DNA from: an uncultured Actinomyces sp.
GTDB lineage: Bacteria; Actinomycetota; Actinomycetes; Actinomycetales; Actinomycetaceae
Length of the DNA stretch: 64,000 nt
NCBI GenBank assembly: GCA_900545825.1
Contig: URAS01000002.1
Coordinates: 62,001-126,000 of the forward strand
Reading direction: 5' to 3'
The position numbers and the translations under genes are program-made. Positions 39,888 to 49,073 of this stretch are shown here, one piece after another. Each line of letters begins with the position of its first letter. Position 1 is the first letter of the stretch. The notes under the pieces are model-generated. The model made no database searches. It saw nothing but the letters and a program-made list of their open reading frames with translations, and was not told the DNA's origin.

Positions 39888-40651
39888 AGTTCCATTTCCC
39901 AGCAGCGCACGCCGCCGCGGATGCCGGCGTCGTTGGGGACGATGACGACCTCGTCGCCCAGCTGCCGCCGCTGCGCCGCCGTAATGCGCGCGCCGTTGCC
40001 GCCGCCGATGTACAGGCGATCCCACAAGAGGGCGGGCCGCAGCGCCTCGACGACGCGGCGAACGCGGCGCGACCAGTGGGCGTCACCCAGGCGCAGGCGC
40101 TCGTGCTCGCCGATGTAGTCGTCGTAAATGAGGCCCCACCGCACGGGCATCCGCGAGATCTCCATGTGCGGCGCCAGCCGCCTGCCGTCCCACACCGAGT
40201 TCCCCAAGCCCGTGCCCAGGGTGATGATGACCTCGAGGCCCGTGCCGGTGATCACGCCGGCGCCGGCGACCTCGGCGTCGTTGAGGACAAGGGTCGGCGC
40301 GCCCACCCGCTGCTCAATGGCCCGGCGGATGTCGCAGTGGTGCCACTGCTCGACAAGGTCCGGCAGTACGCGGGTACGCGGCCCCGACTTACACACGTAG
40401 TGCGGGGTCTGGATGACGACGCCGTGGCGCAGCATCCCTGGCATCCCGACGGTCACGCGGTCGTAGCGCGGCAGCTGCGACCCGAGGTCCTCGACGATGT
40501 CGACGAGCAGGTCGGGCGGCAGCGGATAGGGCGTCGGCGTCCTGGTCGCCGGGGCCACCATCGTGCCCGAGGCGTCCAATACCGACGCCTTAATCCCGCC
40601 GCCACCGCAGTCGACGGCCAACGTTAACAACCCATGCCTATCCGCGCTCAT
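39884..40651 (-). CDS. ppgK: ROK-family polyphosphate glucokinase-like protein
   Basis: A 255-residue sugar kinase. The phosphate motif is LAVDCGGGGIKASVLD, the catalytic Asp is in LVLNDAEVAGAG, and the second phosphate motif is VIITLGTGLGNSVWDG. Length and the C-terminal RRVRRVVEALRPALLWDRLY/IGGGNG pattern match actinobacterial polyphosphate/ATP glucokinases; the ROK zinc motif is absent as in that subgroup. The usual LGHLE-type glucose loop is altered (PHMEISRMP), so substrate may differ. It is translationally coupled to truA. Confidence 0.72.
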   Translation of the reverse strand: MSADRHGLLTLAVDCGGGGIKASVLDASGTMVAPATRTPTPYPLPPDLLVDIVEDLGSQLPRYDRVTVGMPGMLRHGVVIQTPHYVCKSGPRTRVLPDLVEQWHHCDIRRAIEQRVGAPTLVLNDAEVAGAGVITGTGLEVIITLGTGLGNSVWDGRRLAPHMEISRMPVRWGLIYDDYIGEHERLRLGDAHWSRRVRRVVEALRPALLWDRLYIGGGNGARITAAQRRQLGDEVVIVPNDAGIRGGVRCWEMEL

Positions 40652-40703
40652 GTCCCCATCGTATCCGGCCCCCGAGGGCGCCGAGGCCGCCCGGCCAAAC
40701 GCG

Positions 40704-40738
40704 CGAGGGCCGGGCCCCACGTGGGGGTCCGGCCCTCG
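40704..40738 (-). terminator. rplQ terminator
   Basis: CGAGGGCCGG and CCGGCCCTCG with an inner CCCCAC/GTGGGG make a long stem ~22 bases behind rplQ. Confidence 0.85.
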
Positions 40739-40759
40739 ATGTCTTCGGCTTACCGGCGA

Positions 40760-41314
40760 CTACTCGGCGTCCTCGGCGGCCTTCTCCTCGACCGCGTCCG
40801 ACTCGGTGGCCTCGGGAGCGGTCTCGACGACCTCCTCGACGACCTCGTCGGCCTTGGGCTCCTCGGCCTTCGGCTCGTCAACCGCGGGCTCCTCGGCCTT
40901 GGCGGCGGAAACCTTCGCCTTCTTCTCGACCTTGTCGAAGATCAGCGAGATCTGGGCCATGGGGGCGTTGTCGCCACGCCGCGGCGGCAGCTTGACGATG
41001 CGGGTGTAGCCACCCTCGCGCTCCGGGTCGAGCCGGGGCACGATCTCGTCGAACAGCCGGTAGACGGCGTCCTGGCTGCGCTCGGCCTTCGAGACGCGGG
41101 TGCCGATCTTGCGGGCAACGAGGCGACGGTTGTGGATGTCGCCCTTGCGCGCCTTAGTGATCAGCTTCTCGACGTACGGCTGCAGGCGGCGAGCCTTCGT
41201 CTCGGTGGTGACGATCGATTCGTGTTCGATGAGCGACTTGGCCAGGTTGGCCAGGATCTTACGCTCGTGCGCCGGGGACGACCCCAGACGCGGTCCCTTC
41301 GTGGGCTTGGGCAT
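40760..41314 (-). CDS. rplQ: 50S ribosomal protein L17 with acidic tail
   Basis: A 184-residue protein. Residues 1-118 are canonical L17 (MPKPTKGPRLGSSPAHERK, IVTTETKARRLQPYVEKLI). The last ~65 residues are an Ala/Glu/Val-rich acidic tail (VEEVVETAPEATESDAVEE), a feature of several actinobacterial L17 proteins. Last gene of the alpha operon here, followed by a terminator. Confidence 0.96.
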   Translation of the reverse strand: MPKPTKGPRLGSSPAHERKILANLAKSLIEHESIVTTETKARRLQPYVEKLITKARKGDIHNRRLVARKIGTRVSKAERSQDAVYRLFDEIVPRLDPEREGGYTRIVKLPPRRGDNAPMAQISLIFDKVEKKAKVSAAKAEEPAVDEPKAEEPKADEVVEEVVETAPEATESDAVEEKAAEDAE

Positions 41315-41360
41315 GTCTAGCTCCTACTACTACTTTCCAAAATGGGCCGAAACGGCTATC

Positions 41361-42365
41361 TCACTCGTCGCTAAAGTTGACAGAGCTGGACGGCCCCGTC
41401 AAAAAGCTGTCGTCGAAGCCGCCAGTTGCCGGGCTGTCTTTCAAGCCCATCCCCATTTCGGCAAGCTTCTGCTTGATCTCCTCGATCGACTTCGCACCGA
41501 AGTTACGAATGTCGAGCAGGTCGGCTTCACTGCGCGCCACGAGCTCGCCCACCGTGTTGATGCCCTCGCGGGTCAACGCGTTGAACGACCGCGACTGCAG
41601 ACCGAGAGACTCGATCGACATCGCGAGGTCCTGGACGAGGTCCTGGTCGGTCTGCGACGGGCCGATCTCGATGCCCTCGGCTTCGATGTTCAGCTCCTGG
41701 CACAGGCCGAACAGCTCGACCAGCGTCTTGCCGGCCGACGCGAGGGCGTCGCGCGGGGCAATCGCGGGCTTCGTCTGGACGTCGACGATCAGGCGGTCGA
41801 AGTCCGTACGCTGGGCGACACGGGTCGCCTCGACCTTGTACGTGACCTTGAGGACCGGCGAGTAGATCGAGTCGATCGGGATGACCGAGATCTCGGCGTC
41901 GGACTGCTTGTTCTGGCCGGCCGAGACGTAGCCGCGGCCACGCTCGACCGTCAGCTCGATCTCGAGCTTGCCCTTCTCGTTGAGCGTCGCCAGGTGCAGC
42001 TCCGGGTTGTGGATCTCGACGCCGGCGGGCGGCGTAATGTCGCCAGCCGTCACCTCACCCGGGGTGGCCTTGCGCAGGTACATAACAACCGGCTCGTCGT
42101 TTTCGGACGACAAGACGATCTGCTTGATGTTGAGGATGATCTCGGAGACGTCCTCCGTGACACCGGCGATCGTACGAAACTCGTGCGGGACGCCCTCGAT
42201 GCGAATCGAGGTGACCGCCGCGCCGGGAATCGACGACAGCAGGGTACGGCGCAGGGAGTTACCCAGCGTGTACCCAAAACCAGGCTCCAACGGTTCGATG
42301 GTGAACCGGGAGCGGTAGTCGCTCAGCACTTCCTCGCTGAGCGTCGGTCGCTGCGAAATGAGCAC
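41361..42365 (-). CDS. rpoA: RNA polymerase alpha subunit
   Basis: A 334-residue subunit. The N-terminal dimerisation domain includes EPGFGYTLGNSLRRTLLSS; the C-terminal domain (αCTD) includes LGLQSRSFNALTREGINTVG and DLLDIRNFGAKSIEEIKQKL. GTG at 42365 has AAGGA. The gene directly follows rpsK; rpsD, which stands here in mycobacteria, is absent. Confidence 0.98.
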   Translation of the reverse strand: MLISQRPTLSEEVLSDYRSRFTIEPLEPGFGYTLGNSLRRTLLSSIPGAAVTSIRIEGVPHEFRTIAGVTEDVSEIILNIKQIVLSSENDEPVVMYLRKATPGEVTAGDITPPAGVEIHNPELHLATLNEKGKLEIELTVERGRGYVSAGQNKQSDAEISVIPIDSIYSPVLKVTYKVEATRVAQRTDFDRLIVDVQTKPAIAPRDALASAGKTLVELFGLCQELNIEAEGIEIGPSQTDQDLVQDLAMSIESLGLQSRSFNALTREGINTVGELVARSEADLLDIRNFGAKSIEEIKQKLAEMGMGLKDSPATGGFDDSFLTGPSSSVNFSDE

Positions 42366-42511
42366 GTTGTGTCCTTTCTCGCCTTAGCACCCGCCATATG
42401 ATGCCAGGCGACCATTCTGGCCGATCGGCCAGTCAGGTTGTCGCTAAACCCGACTCCCCCACTATGACGGCCTTGGGGGCGCCGGATCGAGGTGGGCGAA
42501 ACGCCCTGAGA

Positions 42512-42910
42512 TCACACGCGACGACGCTTCGGAGGACGGCAACCGTTGTGAGCCTGCGGCGTGACGTCCTGAATCGAACCGACCTCGAGGCCCGTGGCCT
42601 GGAGGGAGCGGATAGCCGTCTCGCGACCCGAACCCGGGCCCTTGACGAACACGTCGACCTTCTTCATGCCGAAGTCCTGCGCGCGCTTGGCGGCGGCCTC
42701 GGCGGCCTGCTGCGCGGCGAACGGGGTGGACTTACGCGACCCCTTGTAGCCGACCTGACCCGAGGACGACCAGGCGATGACGGCGCCCGACGGGTCGGTG
42801 ATCGACACGATCGTGTTGTTGAAGGTGGACTTGATGTAGGCGTTGCCGGAGACGATGTTCCGGCGAACGGAACGGCGGGGCTTACGAGCGCCCGAACGCG
42901 ATGCTGCCAT
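42512..42910 (-). CDS. rpsK: 30S ribosomal protein S11
   Basis: A 132-residue S11 of normal length: HIKSTFNNTIV-like region (AYIKSTFNNTIVSITDPSG), GYKGSRKSTPFAAQQAAEAA and TPQAHNGCRPPKRRRV at the end. Between it and rpoA lie ~146 bases without a gene. Confidence 0.98.
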   Translation of the reverse strand: MAASRSGARKPRRSVRRNIVSGNAYIKSTFNNTIVSITDPSGAVIAWSSSGQVGYKGSRKSTPFAAQQAAEAAAKRAQDFGMKKVDVFVKGPGSGRETAIRSLQATGLEVGSIQDVTPQAHNGCRPPKRRRV

Positions 42911-42960
42911 AAGTTTTTCTTCTTCCAGTCGTCGATCCGCTTGAAGAGCGGACTACAGGG

Positions 42961-43341
42961 TTACTTAGCCTTCTTCTTACCGGCCACCGTGCGCTTGGGG
43001 CCCTTGCGGGTGCGCGCGTTGGTCTTCGTCCGCTGACCGCGCACCGGCAGGTGACGACGGTGACGCAGGCCCTGGTAGCAGCCGATCTCGATCTTGCGGC
43101 GGATGTCCGCCTGGATCTCGCGGCGCAAATCGCCCTCGACCTGGAAGTTCGACTCGATGTATTCGCGGACCTTGACGAGGTCCTCTTCCGTGATGTCGCG
43201 GACGCGAACGTCGGGCGACACGCCGGTGGCCTCGAGGGTCTGCTGGGCGCGGGTACGACCCACACCGAAGATGTACGTCAGGGCGACCTCAAGACGCTTG
43301 TCGCGAGGCAGGTCGACGCCTGCAATACGTGCTGCTGGCAT
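42961..43341 (-). CDS. rpsM: 30S ribosomal protein S13
   Basis: A 126-residue S13: ARIAGVDLPRDKRLEVALTY, YIFGVGRTRAQQ, GLRHRRHLPVRGQRTKTNAR. GGAGAAG stands six bases before the ATG. Confidence 0.98.
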   Translation of the reverse strand: MPAARIAGVDLPRDKRLEVALTYIFGVGRTRAQQTLEATGVSPDVRVRDITEEDLVKVREYIESNFQVEGDLRREIQADIRRKIEIGCYQGLRHRRHLPVRGQRTKTNARTRKGPKRTVAGKKKAK

Positions 43342-43485
43342 TGATGCTTCTCCAGTTATTCGTTGTTTCGGAGGTCGTGACGTCGCCATCCGCGCAGCAA
43401 CCACGCGGCCCCGGCCTCCGAACCGGGGGACACAATTTCTTGAGCGGTGACGTCCTTGCAGCCCCGAAAGGGGCCAGGTCGAACC

Positions 43486-43707
43486 CTACTTGTAGCGGTA
43501 GACGATGCGGCCGCGCGACAGATCGTAGGGACTGAGCTCGACGATCACGCGGTCCTCGGGCAGGATCCGGATGTAGTGCTGACGCATTTTGCCGGAAATG
43601 TGGGCCAGAACCTCGTGACCGTTCTTGAGTTCGACGCGGAACGTCGCGTTCTTCAACGCCTCAACGACCGTGCCCTCGATCTCAATAACGCCGTCTTTCT
43701 TTGCCAT
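43486..43707 (-). CDS. infA: Translation initiation factor IF-1
   Basis: A 73-residue OB-fold protein: AKKDGVIEIEGTVVEALKNA, HEVLAHISGKMRQHYIRILP, DLSRGRIVYRYK. GGAAGG precedes the ATG. The 144 bases between infA and rpsM are too short and lack the sequence for rpmJ, which usually stands here. Confidence 0.98.
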   Translation of the reverse strand: MAKKDGVIEIEGTVVEALKNATFRVELKNGHEVLAHISGKMRQHYIRILPEDRVIVELSPYDLSRGRIVYRYK

Positions 43708-43783
43708 ATGCCTTCCACTCACTTCGAATTCTGGGACGTCGGCGAAGCCGGCGCGGGCACACCTGAGCCCGCATACGCCCAAA

Positions 43784-43817
43784 TGTCAAGGGTACGGGGC
43801 ACAGTTGCGTGACGCAA
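43784..43817 (-). promoter_or_regulatory. infA-rpsM-rpsK-rpoA-rplQ promoter region
   Basis: On the minus strand TTGCGT (43812-43817) and TACCCT (43789-43794) are 17 bases apart. A perfect TTGACA (43784-43789) overlaps, offering a second, nearer promoter. Confidence 0.55.
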
Positions 43818-43846
43818 AGTCTGAACCCCTGTTGAATTGCTCACGT

Positions 43847-44698
43847 CTAGGCAGAAAGCGGCGCGGCATCCACGCCGAAGCGGGCGAGCTCGCTCGCTCC
43901 CCAGTCGGGCGCCGTGAGGACACAGATGCCGTTCTCGGTGATGGCGATCTCGTGTTCCCAGTGGCAGGCCAGCGAGTGATCGCGCGTCTTGACGGTCCAC
44001 CCGTCCTTCAGCGTCGTCACGGCCGCCGAGCCGCGGGTGAGGATCGGCTCAACGCACACGACCATGCCAGGCTTGAGCTTCGCCTGGCGTCCGCGGGCCC
44101 GATAGTTGAGGACGTCGGGCGCCTGGTGCATCTCGGTGCCGATGCCGTGGCCGATAAACTCTTCGACGATGCCCGCGGTGAACCCGACGGATTTCGCCTG
44201 TTGTTCGACGACCTCCTCGACGGCTTCGCCGACGCAGGCGATCGTCTTGCCCGTGGCGAGGGCGGCGATCCCCGCCCACATCGCCTCGTTCGTCACGGCG
44301 TCGAGGGCGACGGCGTCGCGCGACGCCGCCTTCCGTCCACCGACGAGGACGCTGATGCAGGCGTCACCGTGCCACTGCGACCCGGCGCGTTCGACGTAGG
44401 CGCCGCAGTCGAAGGAGACGAGGTCGCCCTCGGCGAGGAGGCGCTCGTCCGGGATCCCGTGGACGACGGTGTCGTTGACCGAGATGCACACGGTCGCCGG
44501 GTAGCCGTAATAGCCGAGGAAGTTCGACTTCGCTCCCGCCCGGGCGATGACGTCGGCCGAGACGGCGTCGAGCTCGAGCAGGCTGACACCCGGCTTCGCC
44601 GCCTCGCGCAGCGCCTCGTGGATTTGGGCGACGACGAGGCCGGCCTCGCGCATGTACCCCATCTGCTCGCGCGTCTTGTACTGGATCTTCGCCTTCAT
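43847..44698 (-). CDS. map: Type I methionine aminopeptidase
   Basis: A 283-residue metalloprotease removing N-terminal Met. Metal ligands: Asp in VSFDCGAYVE, Asp in WHGDACISV, His in FIGHGIGTEMH, Glu in VCVEPILT and Glu in WEHEIAITENG. ATG at 44698 has GAGGAG. Hairpin 44736-44759 separates it from adk, so it may be partly separate from secY-adk. Confidence 0.97.
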   Translation of the reverse strand: MKAKIQYKTREQMGYMREAGLVVAQIHEALREAAKPGVSLLELDAVSADVIARAGAKSNFLGYYGYPATVCISVNDTVVHGIPDERLLAEGDLVSFDCGAYVERAGSQWHGDACISVLVGGRKAASRDAVALDAVTNEAMWAGIAALATGKTIACVGEAVEEVVEQQAKSVGFTAGIVEEFIGHGIGTEMHQAPDVLNYRARGRQAKLKPGMVVCVEPILTRGSAAVTTLKDGWTVKTRDHSLACHWEHEIAITENGICVLTAPDWGASELARFGVDAAPLSA

Positions 44699-44735
44699 GG
44701 TCGCTCCTCGCATCCCCTTCCCTATAAACGACGAA

Positions 44736-44759
44736 GCCGCAGCGGCTTCCCGCTGCGGC
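44736..44759 (-). terminator. Hairpin between adk and map
   Basis: GCCGCAGCGG/CCGCTGCGGC with a four-base loop, 15 bases behind the adk stop; partial terminator or attenuator. Confidence 0.75.
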
Positions 44760-44773
44760 CCGTCACTGCTTGC

Positions 44774-45343
44774 CTATTTCAGCAGCGCCTCGATGCGCTC
44801 CCACACCTCGTCGATCGTCCCGTTCCCGTCGACGACCTTGAGCAGGCCGCGGTCGCGGTAGAAGGCGATGAGGGGAAGCGTTTGCTCCTTGTAGACCTCC
44901 ATGCGGTGACGAATCACCGGCTCGGTGTCGTCGGCGCGACCCTCGATCGTCGCCCGCTTGAGCAGCCGGTCGACGAGGTCGTCCTCGTTGACGTCGATCT
45001 CGATGACGAGGTCGAGCGCCTTGCCGTCGGCCTCGAGCACGCCGTCCAGGTATTCCGCCTGGGCCTGGGTGCGCGGGTAGCCGTCGAGCATAAAGCCGGC
45101 AGCGAACCGGTCGGAGTGGAGGGCGTCGGCGACCAGCGAGTTCGTCACCTGGTCGGGCACGAACTCGCCCTTCTCCATGTAGGACTGGGCGAGCTTGCCC
45201 AGCTCGGTGCCGCCCGAGATGTTCTCGCGGAACACCTGGCCCGTCGACAGCGGAACGATGCCGAGCGTGTCGCACAGGCGACCGGCCTGGGTGCCCTTGC
45301 CGGCTCCCGGAGGACCAATAAGCAAAACCCGAGAAATCGTCAT
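44774..45343 (-). CDS. adk: Adenylate kinase (short form)
   Basis: A 189-residue kinase for AMP + ATP = 2 ADP. Walker A is LLIGPPGAGKGTQAGRL, the signature FMLDGYPRTQAQAEYLD. The LID insertion is missing, as in other short adenylate kinases of actinobacteria. ATG overlaps the secY TGA by four bases. Confidence 0.97.
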   Translation of the reverse strand: MTISRVLLIGPPGAGKGTQAGRLCDTLGIVPLSTGQVFRENISGGTELGKLAQSYMEKGEFVPDQVTNSLVADALHSDRFAAGFMLDGYPRTQAQAEYLDGVLEADGKALDLVIEIDVNEDDLVDRLLKRATIEGRADDTEPVIRHRMEVYKEQTLPLIAFYRDRGLLKVVDGNGTIDEVWERIEALLK

Positions 45344-46635
45344 GAGAGGAATCCTTCGTAGTGGTGCTGCTGCAGTTGCGCGTTGATTTGCTGAACCGTC
45401 TGGAGGCCGACGCCCACCATGATCAGCAGCGTCGTGCCGCCGAACGGCATGTCGGTGACGTGAAGCGCGATGAGCGCGAGGATCGGGACCATCGCGACGA
45501 TCACCAGGTAGATCGCGCCCGCCGTCGTGATGCGCGACGACACGTAGTGGAGGTAGTCCGCCGTCGGCCGGCCCGCGCGCTTGCCCGGGATGAAGCCGCC
45601 GTACTTCTTCATGTTCTCGGCCGTCTCCTCCGGGTTGAAGGTGATCGACGTGTAGAAGAACGTGAAGAACAGGACGAGGATCGCGTAGATGATGAGGTAG
45701 GTCGCCGACGTGTGGTTGAAGTTCCGCTGGACCCACTGGACCCAGCCGTCGGTCGGCTTGCCGAAGCCCGCGATCATCTGGGGCATCGCCAGCAGCGACG
45801 CGGCGAAGATGACGGGGATAACGCCCGACATGTTGATCTTCATGGGGATGTACGTCGTCGAACCGCCGTACATGCGGCGCCCAACCATGCGCTTGGCGTA
45901 CTGGACGGGGATGCGGCGCTGGGCCTGCTCGACGAAGACGATCGCCAGCGTGACGAGGAGGACCAGCAAAATGATGAGGATGACGTTGCGGACGCCGTTG
46001 TTCGAGCCGCCGATCGACCACAGGGAACCCGGCATGTTGGCGATGATGCCCGTGAAGATCAACAGCGACATGCCGTTACCGATACCGTGCTCGGTAATCA
46101 ACTCGGCCAGCCACATGATGAGGCCGGTGCCCGCGGTCATCACGATGATCATCATGATGAAGTTCGGGATCGTGTCGTGCGGAATCAGCGGCTTGTCGCT
46201 GGGGCAGTTCGGCAGCAGCGCGCCCGAGCGGGCCATCGCCACATACGTCGTCGACTGCAAGACGCCCAGAGCGATCGTCAGGTAACGTGTGTACTGCGTC
46301 ATCTTGGCCTGGCCGGCTTGGCCTTCCTTGTGCAGGTCCTCGAACCTGGGGATGACGACACGCAGCAGCTGGATGATAATCGACGCCGTAATGTACGGCA
46401 TGATGCCGAGCGCAAACACCGACATGTGCAAGAGGGCGCCGCCGGAGAACATGTTGACGAGCTCCAGCAGGCTCGACTTGTCGTTGTTAGCCAGGCACGC
46501 GCTGACGTTCTTCGACGAGATACCGGGAGAGGGAATGTGCGACCCCAGCCGGTACAGCATCATGATAAACAGCGTGAACAGAAGCTTGCGTCGCAGATCA
46601 GGCGTCTTAAATGCCTGCGCAAATACGCTCAGCAC
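45340..46635 (-). CDS. secY: Protein translocase subunit SecY
   Basis: A 431-residue, ten-helix channel subunit. Family segments: RLGSHIPSPGI, FSGGALLHMSVFALGIMPYI, GIGNGMSLLIFTGI and the cytoplasmic loop FVEQAQRRIPVQYAKRMVG. GTG at 46635 has GGAGG. It seems to start its own transcript, as a hairpin stands between rplO and secY. Confidence 0.98.
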   Translation of the reverse strand: MLSVFAQAFKTPDLRRKLLFTLFIMMLYRLGSHIPSPGISSKNVSACLANNDKSSLLELVNMFSGGALLHMSVFALGIMPYITASIIIQLLRVVIPRFEDLHKEGQAGQAKMTQYTRYLTIALGVLQSTTYVAMARSGALLPNCPSDKPLIPHDTIPNFIMMIIVMTAGTGLIMWLAELITEHGIGNGMSLLIFTGIIANMPGSLWSIGGSNNGVRNVILIILLVLLVTLAIVFVEQAQRRIPVQYAKRMVGRRMYGGSTTYIPMKINMSGVIPVIFAASLLAMPQMIAGFGKPTDGWVQWVQRNFNHTSATYLIIYAILVLFFTFFYTSITFNPEETAENMKKYGGFIPGKRAGRPTADYLHYVSSRITTAGAIYLVIVAMVPILALIALHVTDMPFGGTTLLIMVGVGLQTVQQINAQLQQHHYEGFLS

Positions 46636-46694
46636 AGTGTCCTCCAGTCAAATTTATTCGTCACGGCGCGAAGGGGGCACACGCCGGGGTGCTG

Positions 46695-46717
46695 GTCTCA
46701 GCGTACACGGCTGAGAC
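46695..46717. promoter_or_regulatory. Inverted repeat in the secY leader
   Basis: GTCTCAGC and GCTGAGAC arms (8 bp) around seven bases, about 60 bases before secY. It may be an operator or a second weak terminator. Confidence 0.45.
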
Positions 46718-46738
46718 AGCGAGTAGAAAACATGGCGA

Positions 46739-46769
46739 ATGGGCGGCACCCGCCTGGGGTGCCGCCCAT
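46739..46769 (-). terminator. Terminator between rplO and secY
   Basis: ATGGGCGGCACC and GGTGCCGCCCAT form a 12-bp stem directly behind rplO; on the minus strand a TTTTCT tract follows at a distance. Confidence 0.8.
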
Positions 46770-46777
46770 CCTCGCCT

Positions 46778-47242
46778 TTAACGGTCCGTAACGGACCCGC
46801 CAGCGGCTTCGATCTTCTGCTTGGCCGAAGCCGAGCACTTGTCCGCGGTCACCTGGATCGCGACGGAAATCTCACCCTGGCCGAGGACCTTCACCGGCTG
46901 GTTCTTGCGAACCGCACCCTTGGCGACGAGATCCTCGATCGTGACCTGACCGCCCTCGGGGAACAGCTCGGCGAGCTTGCCCACGTTGACGACCTGGTAT
47001 TCGACGCGGAACGGGTTCTTGAACCCGCGCAGCTTCGGCAGGCGCATGTGCATAGGCATCTGGCCGCCCTCGAACCCGGGCTTGACGTTCTTCCGAGCGC
47101 CCGTACCCTTGGTGCCTCGACCCGAGGTCTTACCCTTCGAGCCCTCACCACGGCCCACGCGGATCCGGTCGCGCTTGGCGCCCGGGGCCGGCTTGAGGTC
47201 GTGCAGGCGAACGACCTGCGTTTCCTGAGTCTCCTCTGCCAT
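46778..47242 (-). CDS. rplO: 50S ribosomal protein L15
   Basis: A 154-residue L15: LHDLKPAPGAKRDRIRVGRG, GRGTKGTGARKNVKPGFEGG, PMHMRLPKLRGFKNPF. It follows rpmD closely (one-base gap), GAGGAGG lies inside rpmD. Confidence 0.97.
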   Translation of the reverse strand: MAEETQETQVVRLHDLKPAPGAKRDRIRVGRGEGSKGKTSGRGTKGTGARKNVKPGFEGGQMPMHMRLPKLRGFKNPFRVEYQVVNVGKLAELFPEGGQVTIEDLVAKGAVRKNQPVKVLGQGEISVAIQVTADKCSASAKQKIEAAGGSVTDR

Positions 47243-47243
47243 G

Positions 47244-47426
47244 TCAGTCAACCTCCTCGACGGTGACCAGGTGGGAGACCTTGGCGATCTGCCCACGCGT
47301 GGCGGCATCGTCGTTCTTGATCACACTCTGGTGGATCTTGTGCAGACCGAGCGACGCCATGGTCTTGCGCTGGCCGGGCTTGGTGCCCACGAGGCCGCGC
47401 GTCATCGTGATCTTGAGATTAGCCAT
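47244..47426 (-). CDS. rpmD: 50S ribosomal protein L30
   Basis: A 60-residue L30 (MANLKITMTRGLVGTKPGQR, HKIHQSVIKNDDAATRGQI). The ATG overlaps the rpsE TGA by one base. Confidence 0.97.
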   Translation of the reverse strand: MANLKITMTRGLVGTKPGQRKTMASLGLHKIHQSVIKNDDAATRGQIAKVSHLVTVEEVD

Positions 47427-48115
47427 CAGGCACTCACTCCTTCAGCGGCCTTGTCGGCCTCGGCCTTCGCGGCCGCATCGCGCTTCGCGGCGAGGCCCTC
47501 GGCCTGCGCACGCAGCATCGACTGCGGGGCGACACGCTCCAGCGGGAGGCCACGGCGAGCCGCGACGTCCTCGGGGCGCTGCAACATCTTGAGGGCGGCA
47601 ACGGTGGCCCGCACGATGTTGATCGCGTTGGCCGAACCCAGCGACTTCGACAGCACGTCGTGGACGCCGGCGCAGTCCATGACCGCACGCACCGGGCCGC
47701 CGGCGATAACGCCGGTACCGGGCGAAGCCGGACGCAGGAGGACGACGCCCGCGGCGTCCTCGCCCTGCACCGGGTGGGTGATGGTGCGCTGGATCATCGG
47801 GACGGTGAAGAAGTTCTTATTCGCCTCCTCGACGCCCTTCGAGATGGCCGCGGGAACTTCCTTGGCCTTGCCGTAGCCAACGCCGACCGTGCCCTCGCCG
47901 TCACCGACGACAACCAGCGCGGTGAACGAGAAACGACGGCCGCCCTTGACGACCTTGGAGACGCGGTTGATGGTAACCACGCGCTCGATGTACTGGTTTT
48001 CCTGCTCGCGACGGTTGTCGCGGCGCCCCCGGCGGTTCTGGTCGCGGCCTCCACGGCCGTTGCGCTGCTCGCCGCCCTCGGAGGCGGAGGTGGTGCGGCT
48101 GTTTTCGTCAGCCAT
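47426..48115 (-). CDS. rpsE: 30S ribosomal protein S5 with Arg/Gly-rich N-terminus
   Basis: A 229-residue S5. The dsRNA-binding and C-terminal domains are canonical (VVKGGRRFSFTALVVVGDG, GYGKAKEVPAAISKG, GTGVIAGGPVRAVMDCAGV). The first ~40 residues are Arg/Gly/Asn-rich (GRGGRDQNRRGRRDNRREQ), and an Ala/Lys tail is added, as in many actinobacteria. Confidence 0.97.
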   Translation of the reverse strand: MADENSRTTSASEGGEQRNGRGGRDQNRRGRRDNRREQENQYIERVVTINRVSKVVKGGRRFSFTALVVVGDGEGTVGVGYGKAKEVPAAISKGVEEANKNFFTVPMIQRTITHPVQGEDAAGVVLLRPASPGTGVIAGGPVRAVMDCAGVHDVLSKSLGSANAINIVRATVAALKMLQRPEDVAARRGLPLERVAPQSMLRAQAEGLAAKRDAAAKAEADKAAEGVSA

Positions 48116-48147
48116 AATCAATCCCTTACTTCCTCACTCGTGGACGG

Positions 48148-48519
48148 TTAGAGGCTCAGGCCGCCCTCGCGGGCGCCTTCGGCGACCGCGGCGACTCGAC
48201 CGTGATACTTGTTGCCGCCGCGGTCAAACACGACGGCGGTGATGCCGGCGGCCTTGGCGCGCTCGGCGATGCGCTCGCCGACCTTGCGGGCCTGCTCGAC
48301 CTTCGTGCCCTCCTCACCGCGGTGCGCGGCTTCCAGGGTCGAGGCCGACACGAGCGTGCGGCCGGCGACGTCGTCGATGACCTGGGCGACCATGTGGCGG
48401 TTCGACCGGGTGACGACCAGACGCGGGCGCTCCGGCGTACCGAAAACGCGCTTGCGAAGACGCAGGTGACGACGGCGACGGGCAACAAACTTGCCTTTGC
48501 CTTTGACGGTGTACGACAT
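48148..48519 (-). CDS. rplR: 50S ribosomal protein L18
   Basis: A 123-residue L18: RRRHLRLRKRVFGTPERPRL, VTRSNRHMVAQVIDD, VFDRGGNKYHGRVAAVAEGA. The ATG overlaps the rplF stop by one base. Confidence 0.97.
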   Translation of the reverse strand: MSYTVKGKGKFVARRRRHLRLRKRVFGTPERPRLVVTRSNRHMVAQVIDDVAGRTLVSASTLEAAHRGEEGTKVEQARKVGERIAERAKAAGITAVVFDRGGNKYHGRVAAVAEGAREGGLSL

Positions 48520-49055
48520 CACTTACCTGCCTTTCCGGCCTTGCGGCGGATCTGCTCGTCGGCGTAGCGGACGCCCTTGCCCTTGTAGGGCTCCGGCGGA
48601 CGAAGCCGGCGGATGCGGGCAGCGGTCTCGCCAACCTTTTCCTTCGAGATGCCGAGGACCGAGAACTTCAGGGCCGACTCGACCTTGAACTCGATGCCCT
48701 CGGGGGCCGGGAAATCGATGCTGTGGGAGTACCCGAGGTGGAACTCGAGGTCCTTGCCCTTGGCGACAACGCGGTAACCGGTGCCGACGATTTCCATCTT
48801 CTTTTCGTAGCCGTCGGTCACGCCGACCACCATGTTGTTGATCAGCGAACGGACGAGGCCGTGGAGCGCGCGGTTCTGGCGCTCGTCGCTGTCACGCGTG
48901 ACCGTGATCTGGCCGTCGGCCAGCTCGAACGACACGCCCTTGGGGAACGTGCGCGTGAGCTCGCCCTTGGGGCCCTTCACGGTGACGGTTTGGCCGTCAA
49001 ACTTCACCTCAACCGAGGAGGGAACGACGACCGGGGTTTTGCCGATTCGCGACAT
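48519..49055 (-). CDS. rplF: 50S ribosomal protein L6
   Basis: A 178-residue L6: MSRIGKTPVVVPSSVEVKFD, GPKGELTRTFPKGVSF, EPYKGKGVRYADEQIRRKAG at the end. AGGAGA lies upstream. Confidence 0.98.
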   Translation of the reverse strand: MSRIGKTPVVVPSSVEVKFDGQTVTVKGPKGELTRTFPKGVSFELADGQITVTRDSDERQNRALHGLVRSLINNMVVGVTDGYEKKMEIVGTGYRVVAKGKDLEFHLGYSHSIDFPAPEGIEFKVESALKFSVLGISKEKVGETAARIRRLRPPEPYKGKGVRYADEQIRRKAGKAGK

Positions 49056-49073
49056 TTAGGTCTCCTCTCCCTA